Origin: UBA5399 sp964464145
Lineage (GTDB): Bacteria > Bacillota > Clostridia > Christensenellales > Christensenellaceae
Direction of reading: 5' to 3'
Assembly: GCA_964464145.1 (NCBI GenBank)
Contig: CAYXFB010000027.1
Location: forward strand, 1 to 32,430
DNA: 32,430 nt
Shown: positions 30,715-32,430 of the stretch, in pieces
How the letters are laid out: the number at the start of each line of letters is the position of its first letter
Position numbering within the stretch: position 1 is the stretch's first letter
Program-made: the position numbers and the translations under genes
Notes under the pieces: model-generated
The model's input: only the letters and a program-made list of their open reading frames with translations
The model's database searches: none
What the model was told of the DNA's origin: nothing

Positions 30715-32040
30715 TCATTTCAGCTCATCGAAGAACATAAACTCGCCCTTGCCCGCGTTTTTCACAGCGTAGAGAGCGGAATCCGCGTGGTCGTAAAGCT
30801 CTCGCATGGTGGTGCCGTCCGCGGGGTAAAGCGCTATGCCCATGCTTACCGAGAGCTTCGCGCCATCGCCCACAGAAACCGAGCCCACGGAGGAAAGCAG
30901 CTCCTTGGCCTTTAGCGCCACCTGCTCTCGGCTGCCCGCGCTGTAAAGCAATATGGCAAATTCGTCCCCGCCCATACGGCATATCAGATCGCCCGCGCGC
31001 ACTATATCGCGCATAGCAGCTGAGCAGTCCACAAGCACGCGGTCACCGATGACGTGTCCGAATGTATCGTTTATGTTTTTGTAATTATCCAGATCTATCA
31101 TGAAAAAGGCGTGACTTTCGTCGCTCATGTTGTTTAGTATGGCGTTCACGCGCTTCTGAAAAGCCTCTTTATTGAAAAGGCCGGTCATGCTGTCCGTTTC
31201 GGCTTTTTCCGTGGCCAGCTCCAAATTGGTTATATATTCGTCTATCTTGCTTTCCATAGAGCTGAGCGATTTTGCGAGGCTGGTAAGCTCCGGCCCGGCC
31301 TGTATGGCAAGATCGGAAAAATTGCTTTTGCTATCCTTGCCTTCCACAAGATAGGCGTCCGCCGCGGCCGCAAGATCCTTTATGGGCCGCACCACGCGCT
31401 TTTGAACATACAGCGAATAAATTACGGCGAAAGCCAGTGAAATCAGCGATATCATGCCTATTATGGAAATCAGGAAGCCCGCCTTTTCCGTGACCATCTT
31501 ATCTATGGAAAAATCGGCACCCACGTATGCCACAAGATCGCCGTTGGAGTTGTATATTTGATGGTACACCGTCATTATTCGGCCGAATTCTTCGTTGCTT
31601 ATAAGCGGCCCGACAGCCTCGCCCTTAATAAAGGCGGAGGAATAGAGCCTAAATTCGTCATACCAACTATAGAAATAACCTAGCTCAAAGCGTTCCTCGG
31701 ATGTATCCGTATCAAAAAGATAGACCTGCCCGTCCGGTGTGGGGCGGAACACAAATATGTACATTACGTCAGGGTCCACCTGAAAACCGCGCAGCTCCTC
31801 CAGCATTTCATAATATTTTTCGTCCGGCGTGATCGTGGTGGCATAATGCTCCACGGCGTCGCCGTCGATCACGTTGGATATAGCGCTCACAAGGTTGGCG
31901 CCCATCGTTTTATAGTGCTTATCCGTGGAATCGCTGTACATAGCGTATGAAAAAACAACAGTGGCGGCGCCCAATATAAGCGCGAATACCAATATCAACA
32001 CCGTCGTTTTTTGTCCAAGCGTAAGCCGGTTTTTTTTCAT
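30715..32040 (-). CDS. Membrane diguanylate cyclase with extracytoplasmic sensor domain
   Basis: 441 residues from the ATG at 32040; an in-frame TTG at 32049 is a possible alternative. Order: membrane helix (12-34), extracytoplasmic Cache-like domain (about 35-187), second membrane helix (188-212), HAMP-like linker (213-275) and GGDEF domain (282-441). The active site is intact: D283-S-M-T-G-L-F-N-K, F-M-I-D-L-D-N-Y-K-N-I-N-D and G357-G-D-E-F361. The product-inhibition site R348-A-G-D351 sits five residues before GGDEF. It should make cyclic di-GMP from GTP in response to an external signal. No EAL or HD-GYP partner is in the window. Confidence 0.92.
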   Translation of the reverse strand: MKKNRLTLGQKTTVLILVFALILGAATVVFSYAMYSDSTDKHYKTMGANLVSAISNVIDGDAVEHYATTITPDEKYYEMLEELRGFQVDPDVMYIFVFRPTPDGQVYLFDTDTSEERFELGYFYSWYDEFRLYSSAFIKGEAVGPLISNEEFGRIMTVYHQIYNSNGDLVAYVGADFSIDKMVTEKAGFLISIIGMISLISLAFAVIYSLYVQKRVVRPIKDLAAAADAYLVEGKDSKSNFSDLAIQAGPELTSLAKSLSSMESKIDEYITNLELATEKAETDSMTGLFNKEAFQKRVNAILNNMSDESHAFFMIDLDNYKNINDTFGHVIGDRVLVDCSAAMRDIVRAGDLICRMGGDEFAILLYSAGSREQVALKAKELLSSVGSVSVGDGAKLSVSMGIALYPADGTTMRELYDHADSALYAVKNAGKGEFMFFDELK

Positions 32041-32162
32041 GTTACGCAAAATCCCCCAGACGTTATATAAGGCAAATCAAACACAGACCGCAATACTCAA
32101 AATACTAAACAAATAGCGGCAGGGCAGCTATTATTTGAGCAGTATTAATTGCATAACCAAAA

Positions 32163-32196
32163 GCGTTCTATGGTTCAATTATAAACCATAGAACGC
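32163..32196 (-). terminator. Terminator of gpmI
   Basis: GCGTTCTATGGTT (32163-32175) and AACCATAGAACGC (32184-32196) form a perfect 13-bp stem with an 8-base loop. On the minus strand it is followed by TTTTGG. It lies 41 bases after the gpmI stop. Confidence 0.75.
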
Positions 32197-32237
32197 CACA
32201 CCAAAAGACTTAATTTAAGTTTTAGGGTAAAACTGTA

Positions 32238-32429
32238 CTATTTTTGTACAATAAGGCTTTTGCCCTCCATTTCAGCAGGCTGTGCAAGCCCCATCATATC
32301 AAGCAGTGTAGGCGCTAGATCGGCCAGCTTGCCGCCCTCTTCCAGCTTTGCACCCTTATATTTTTCGCCCACAAGTATGCAGGGAACGGGGTTTGTGCTG
32401 TGCGCCGTGTACGGCCCGCCCGTGTTTGG
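32238..32429 (-). CDS. gpmI: 2,3-bisphosphoglycerate-independent phosphoglycerate mutase, C-terminal end
   Basis: Only the last 63 residues are inside the window; the gene continues beyond the right edge. The visible part includes T-A-H-S-T-N-P-V-P-C-I-L-V, then L-E-E-G-G-K-L-A-D-L-A-P-T-L-L-D-M-M-G-L and P-A-E-M-E-G-K-S-L-I, which is the standard C-terminus of GpmI. The enzyme interconverts 3- and 2-phosphoglycerate in glycolysis using two metal ions, one bound by the A-H-S-T-N-P-V-P His. Family position is firm; the rest of the protein was not seen. Confidence 0.93.
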   Translation of the reverse strand, partial: PNTGGPYTAHSTNPVPCILVGEKYKGAKLEEGGKLADLAPTLLDMMGLAQPAEMEGKSLIVQK

Positions 32430-32430
32430 G

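Overview
The window looks like chromosome of a Gram-positive, low-to-mid GC Firmicute, most likely a member of the Clostridia. The evidence is a T-box riboswitch, strong GGAGG-type ribosome binding sites, lipobox signal peptides with Ala/Pro-rich linkers, a phi-LC3-type holin and an XhlA-like protein. The species cannot be named from sequence alone. Isoleucine is encoded mostly by ATA, even in the housekeeping genes.

Region 1 (1-7684) is an accessory island, AT-richer than the rest. It holds the 3' end of a modular repeat protein, a 515-residue protein with an N-terminal 18-residue repeat, a charged helical stretch and a DUF6973-like C-terminal domain (candidate secreted toxin), and three tandem copies of a small membrane-anchored protein (candidate immunity proteins). 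A second modular lipoprotein, paralogous to the first, follows. Downstream is a phage-type lysis cassette: amidase endolysin, phi-LC3 holin and XhlA-like protein. A 23-residue hydrophobic peptide gene with a convergent antisense promoter, resembling a type I toxin-antitoxin module, sits inside this cassette. The island may be the end of a prophage or a domesticated remnant; its other end lies outside the window.

Region 2 (7862-16082) is a seven-gene sugar uptake and sensing operon. It encodes a lipoprotein sugar-binding protein, a double ATPase, a permease, a membrane-anchored second sugar-binding protein, a HisKA_3 sensor kinase, a NarL-type response regulator and a membrane-anchored family-1 solute-binding protein. 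The likely logic is that the anchored binding proteins report sugar to the kinase, which controls uptake genes.

Region 3 (16084-19143) contains galE on the minus strand, enclosed by two 159-bp MITE-like elements in inverted orientation, then an NhaC-family antiporter followed by another palindromic repeat. Region 4 (19211-25454) has a beta-carbonic anhydrase, a minus-strand operon for the whole oxidative pentose phosphate branch (lactonase, gnd, zwf), and a HerA-like DUF853 ATPase.

Region 5 (25844-29430) is a tryptophan-type T-box leader (UGG specifier) controlling a TrpXYZ-like ABC transporter and a Dabb-domain protein. Region 6 (29508-32430) has a small unknown protein, a secreted glucosaminidase-like protein, a membrane diguanylate cyclase with intact GGDEF and inhibitory site, and the 3' end of gpmI. 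No rRNA, tRNA or CRISPR array was seen.
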